Source: Ottelia alismoides (Eukaryota > Streptophyta > Magnoliopsida > Alismatales > Hydrocharitaceae). From it: a DNA stretch of 64,000 nucleotides. The notes beneath the pieces were generated by a model, which made no database searches, was not told the DNA's origin, and worked only from the letters and a program-made list of their open reading frames with translations. Shown here one piece after another: positions 60,483-64,000 of this stretch (its first letter is position 1; every line of letters begins with the position of its first letter). The stretch is from positions 310,001 through 374,000 of the forward strand of contig JAZKJV010000094.1 in NCBI GenBank assembly GCA_037367405.1, in the 5' to 3' direction. The translations under genes and the position numbers were made by a program.

Positions 60483-60763
60483 TGGAGTATGTTAGTTTAT
60501 GCGTCACTTATGTGGTAGACATCCAGTTGTTTAGTCCCACATCGACTGTTTGTGGGATGTGGAGACTCAGTGAGGGCATCTAAGAAGCCCCTCACCCTCT
60601 TGTAATAGTTGAGAAAGTCAAAAGATACATCAACCTTTTGAGGCGTTCTCCTGTGGTTTCATCCCTCTCCTTCGGGAGTAGGGTTCCACGTAAAAATCTC
60701 ATTGTTCTTCATGTTTTTATTTTCTATCTCTGATATTCGCTTCCGCATTCGTAGTTTCTAACA
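60483..60763 (+). repeat. 5' LTR of the J-domain-carrying element
   Basis: TGGAGTATGTTAG to GTAGTTTCTAACA, 281 bp. The exact first bases are uncertain because the sister LTR begins TGTTGGAG. It ends directly at the primer site. Confidence 0.82.
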
Positions 60764-60776
60764 TGGTATCAGAGCG
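60764..60776 (+). promoter_or_regulatory. Primer binding site (tRNA-iMet)
   Basis: TGGTATCAGAGCG directly after the LTR, the perfect plant Copia-type site. It implies reverse transcription by a Copia helper. Confidence 0.88.
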
Positions 60777-61020
60777 GGTTCGATTCTCGAGGTTTTTTTA
60801 CATGATTTGTTCAAGAATTGGTTCTTGAGTATTATTGAAGATTTGTTCCCGAAGACTAGTTGTTGTGATTCATCCAAGGAGAGGTCTACAGTTTGATTTC
60901 TAGGGTTTCTTTTGAAACCCTAATCATGCCCCGATTTCCGCATGCTCAGCTTCCAAGTCCAAGAGACACTCCTAGTCAAAGGAGGTCTTGTGACACTATT
61001 TCCATCATCCAGGTGATCTA

Positions 61021-61319
61021 GGATCCGTTTGGTAATGGGGTTGGGTTGGGTTGGGGTATCCCCTGTGAATAGTAGCTGTTTGGAGGGTTGGAAGGTTGCA
61101 ATGATAATTGTGATGTGATGTGACATTGATTATGTGTTATATTAACTTTTTTAATGATTATAATATATTTTTTATGTTAATAATTTTTTTTGGACAGTTA
61201 AAAAACATAATACCAGAGAAATTGAAGGGTCAATACAAGTAATCCCAACCCAGGTTGGGAGGGCTGGAACGAGGGGTATGCCGGTATACATCGGTGTACA
61301 CTGGCTACCAAACGGACCC
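61021..61319. mobile_element. Tourist-like MITE nested in the element
   Basis: Ends GGATCCGTTTGGTAA and GGCTACCAAACGGACCCC form inverted repeats. Inside, AATAGTAGCTGTTTGGAGGG and GGTTGGGGTA words match the MITE at 50299-50509. The flanking trinucleotide is not clean, so the edge may be off by a few bases. Confidence 0.65.
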
Positions 61320-61780
61320 CAAATATTGTGCTCGAATAAAAAGGGAACTGGCTCCAGTCGGAGCAACCCTTGTGCAAGAGCACAAACTCCATCAAGCCAA
61401 CATCTCCACCATGCGAAGAAGCCCCCAACGATTAATTCCACGCCACCTCCGACCATCTCGCAGCAACATCAGCCACAAGAAGGTGTTGCTGCACCACAAA
61501 AAAAAATATTTGAGATGGTGATGCCGCCATCCTCCTAGCAGGCGCAGGCATCGCCAACAGCACTTCCTCCTCCTCACAAGCGGCGGTGCTGCCCTCCTCT
61601 CTAGACACCCTCGCGCACCTCCAACGGTGCGAACCGTTCCCAAGCAACACTACCTCGCGCATCTCCAGCGGTGCGAACCGCTCCCAAGCGACACTACCTC
61701 CAGGCGGCGAATGAGCAGGTTGCATCGCCTGCTACAACTTGCATCCAAGCGGCCCACAGTGTCGCGTTCGGCAGCCTCCG

Positions 61781-61966
61781 ATGGAAGATCCCTACAGAAC
61801 CCTAGGCCTCGTCATTGATGCCTCAAGGGCAGAATTCAAGGCCGCCTTCCGCCGGTGCGCCCTCGAGTTCCACCACGATGTCCACTCTTGGTCGTCAGCT
61901 TCTGTTAGGGGCTGGGCACTGAGCCGATTCAAGTAAGTGTTCGATGCCTACGAGCTTCATCACTCC
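61781..61966 (+). pseudogene. Captured DnaJ J-domain fragment
   Basis: From ATG 61781 the frame reads MEDPYRTLGLVIDASRAEF, KAAFRRCALEFHHDVHS and, further on, SRFK. There is a TAA at 61934-61936 where J-domains have Q, then VFDAYEL in the same frame. This is the N-terminal half of a J-domain, the co-chaperone module that stimulates Hsp70 ATPase through an HPD motif. Here HPD is changed to HHD (61871-61879), which would abolish that activity, and the stop truncates the domain. It lies inside the LTR element and is absent from the sister element, so it was captured from a host gene. Which gene is unknown. Confidence 0.75.
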
Positions 61967-63066
61967 CCCTTTTACTGCTACATTTTTTTGCCCCAGTGGG
62001 TTGAGTCAAAAAAGAGAGTGTGAAGGGCCAAAAGAAAAAACCCACAGTTTTTTAGGCCCAATTTTGGGTCATGTTTTCAAAAAAAAGGAAGGAGGTTTGT
62101 TTTGAAAAGTTGCGCACAATAAAAAAACCATACGCGAAAAAAATGAAAGATGAGTCGGCTATAAAAAAAGTGAAAATAGAGAAAAATGAAATCGCCTTGC
62201 GCGGATTTCTATTTCTCCCATCTTGAATTGTCTTCTCTCAACTTTATCCATATCATTGTTTTCCGATAAGTATGGGAAGAAAGGAGTATTGTGTAGAGTT
62301 GCAGGTCGTATTGAGATTTTTCAGGTTTTCCAAATTCTAGACCAACCAGATTTTCAGACTCTACAGTTCAGTTTCAGACTCTGCGGATTCGTTCAGAGTC
62401 CAAGATCGAAGCATTTCATATTTGAGTGACCCAATTTCTTCGATTTCTCCATATAGCGACTCTTTTTTCTTACGCACATGTGTGCGATCATTATTTGTGT
62501 GGTCCCCATTTTTATTTTGATCTTAGAGTTTTCATGTGATCCATAGGGACTCCATAGTAGAGATCCCATTCTTCATGCCATGTGGGCTAGGGTTTTCATG
62601 TGATTTCATAGGGACTCTAGAGTAGAGATCCCATTCTCTGAGTCAGTATGAGAGAGACCCAGTTCTCCGACGAGGAGACTTTTCAGACTCCATTCTCGGT
62701 GACCATGGACTTCGACGAGGATGTCTCCATGTTTTTTTCAATTCGGCCTTTTCAAAGATGGAGCAGTTGTCTACGTGATGTGGTGGGCCAGAGTTCACTA
62801 GGTGAAGACTCATTTTCAGTTGCAGTAACTTTGACAGGTGCTATACAGAACACATGCTCTCCTATGAGGAGATTTATTTTGATTCACACTCCAGTCCATT
62901 TATTCCTCCTCACCTGCACGGCATGAGATGCAATGTCCTCGACGTCAACCGACAGTGTGTATGCATTAAGTTGATATTGTCTGCAGTGTCCTGTAGCGTG
63001 AGTTTGAGATTTCTTTCTATTTGTCCAAGCTAAGCATTGCATACTCCAGCTTGAGGGGAAGTGAAT

Positions 63067-63327
63067 TGGAGTATGTTAGTTTATGTGTCACTTATGTGGT
63101 CGATGGATCCATTTACCACATTCAGTTGTTTAGTCCCACATCGACCATCTGTGGGATTTTGAGACTCAATGAGGGCTATATAAGAAGCTCATCACCCTCT
63201 TGTAACAGTTGAAAAAGTCAATAGACACATAAGAACTTTGAGGTGTTCTCCTGTGGTTTCATCCCGCTCCTTAGGGAGTAGGATTCCATGTAAAAATCCC
63301 GATGTCCATATTTTTGTTTTCTATCTC
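63067..63327 (+). repeat. 3' LTR of the J-domain-carrying element, truncated
   Basis: Matches the 5' LTR from TTGGAGTATGTTAG to TTTTCTATCTC, then diverges; the final TTTCTAACA is missing. It carries a small extra segment (GATGGATCCATTTACCACAT) that the 5' LTR lacks but the LTR at 58694-59005 has. Confidence 0.8.
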
Positions 63328-63815
63328 AATTTAATTTAGTTGGCCAAGTTTATGCTTGGCCAAGTTTATGCAGGTTAAATAACTAAATTTGAGTCATTTT
63401 TTTCTCAACACGAGGACAAACCATTCAAAATGTCACAGACACGGCTCCCGGCTACAAAAGAACTATAGGAAATGATATCCAAATGTGCAACCAACCCAAG
63501 TGCGAAAATAAAGAGGCTTGCTATTAATATTTATCATCAGAATTTATACAAAAAAAGTGATATTACAAGGAGATACAAAATGAATCAACAAGAATGTAAA
63601 TATCAAATTCATCACTAAGATCGCAATGCATTTAATCACTGAAATGTGTTTATTATCATCTTAAATATGGATATAGACTTAAAAAGTTCAGGACAAATAT
63701 CAATTGATTAAATTTGTCTGACTCACTCGATCCACTAGTACTTGTCGACACTCATTCTCATTGAGAGTTCACATCGGAAACACATTCAATGAAACAAGTT
63801 GGCCCATGACCCTGC
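63328..63815. other. Intergenic sequence, nothing recognised
   Basis: AT-rich; contains a short direct repeat TTGGCCAAGTTTATGC (about 63340 and 63356). No gene seen. Confidence 0.5.
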
Positions 63816-64000
63816 CAATGTTCAGAAAAATGGCCGAGTAAGCCGCATACTCGTCCGCATACTCGTACTCGGTAGTTTTGCCGCTCCGAGTATGATGAAA
63901 CGGTCATGTATGCGGGTTGACCCGCATACTCGGCCGAGTATACCCCCTATGCGGCCGCATACTCGGCCGCTTTTCTGATAAAACTTTTTTTATTTAATCA
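63816..64000. mobile_element. hAT-like element cut by the window edge
   Basis: Begins CAATGTTCAGAAAAATGGCC, similar in form to the terminus CACTGTTGTAAAAGTCGGCC of the element at 55962. It then has dense CCGCATACTCGG words in both orientations, including GCGGCCGCATACTCGGCCGC. The right end lies outside the window, so no duplication can be checked. Confidence 0.55.

Larger units (their letters stand above)
60483..63327 (+). mobile_element. Non-autonomous Copia-type element carrying a J-domain fragment
   Basis: 5' LTR 60483-60763, primer site TGGTATCAGAGCG right after it, a 2.3-kb interior without gag-pol, a polypurine tract (TTGAGGGGAAG, 63051-63061) and a 3' LTR from 63067 that loses its last 38 bp or so near 63327. 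The interior holds, in order, a leader, a nested Tourist-like MITE (61021-61319), a C-rich segment ending in a DnaJ J-domain fragment (61781-61966), and a non-coding block shared with the element ending at 59005. It resembles short non-autonomous elements that carry host gene pieces. No target duplication can be checked because the 3' end is damaged. Confidence 0.8.

Overview
This window is nuclear DNA of a flowering plant, dominated by transposable elements. The species cannot be named from the sequence. Evidence for a plant: Copia-type LTR retrotransposons primed by initiator tRNA-Met, a plant DUF2921 membrane-protein gene, plant V-ATPase c''-subunit exons, a decayed plastid rpoB/rpoC1 insertion, an Au-like SINE and many MITEs. 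The plastid insert appears to keep rpoC1 intron sequence, which grasses have lost, so a non-grass is slightly favoured.

Layout. 572-830: Mutator-like foldback MITE. 915-6202: decayed Copia element (plus strand) with 145-148 bp LTRs and a perfect AGTTT target duplication. About 7190-8165: nuclear plastid DNA (rpoC1/rpoB, minus strand). 12070-12739: hAT-like MITE. 13969-17175: the only intact long gene, a 1068-residue DUF2921 membrane protein. 21365-36178: a 14.8-kb LTR element with about 4-kb LTRs, TSD CAATG, Gypsy-type primer site and no recognisable gag-pol (LARD-like, minus strand). 41545-47629: a second Copia element (minus strand, TSD ATATA), split by an 824-bp hAT-like insertion. 49024-50512: three MITEs of three superfamilies, one of them cutting a cysteine-rich reading frame. 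51111-51547: last two exons of V-ATPase subunit c'' (minus strand). 52396-52592: SINE. 53555-54092 and 55954-56949: further hAT-like elements. 57500-59005 and 60483-63327: two members of a short, non-autonomous Copia-type family; the second carries a J-domain (DnaJ) fragment. The window ends inside another hAT-like element.

Functionally there are two cellular genes, DUF2921 and V-ATPase c''. The first lacks nothing visible. The second lacks its first exon(s) as far as I can read. They are unrelated and do not form a pathway. I found no CRISPR, operon, tRNA or rRNA. No wholly new system is evident. The most unusual items are the LARD-like element with repeated polypurine-tract-like hairpins and a tandem array, the J-domain capture, and a cysteine-rich frame that reopens when a MITE is removed. 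Similarities were recognised by reading alone; no searches were run.
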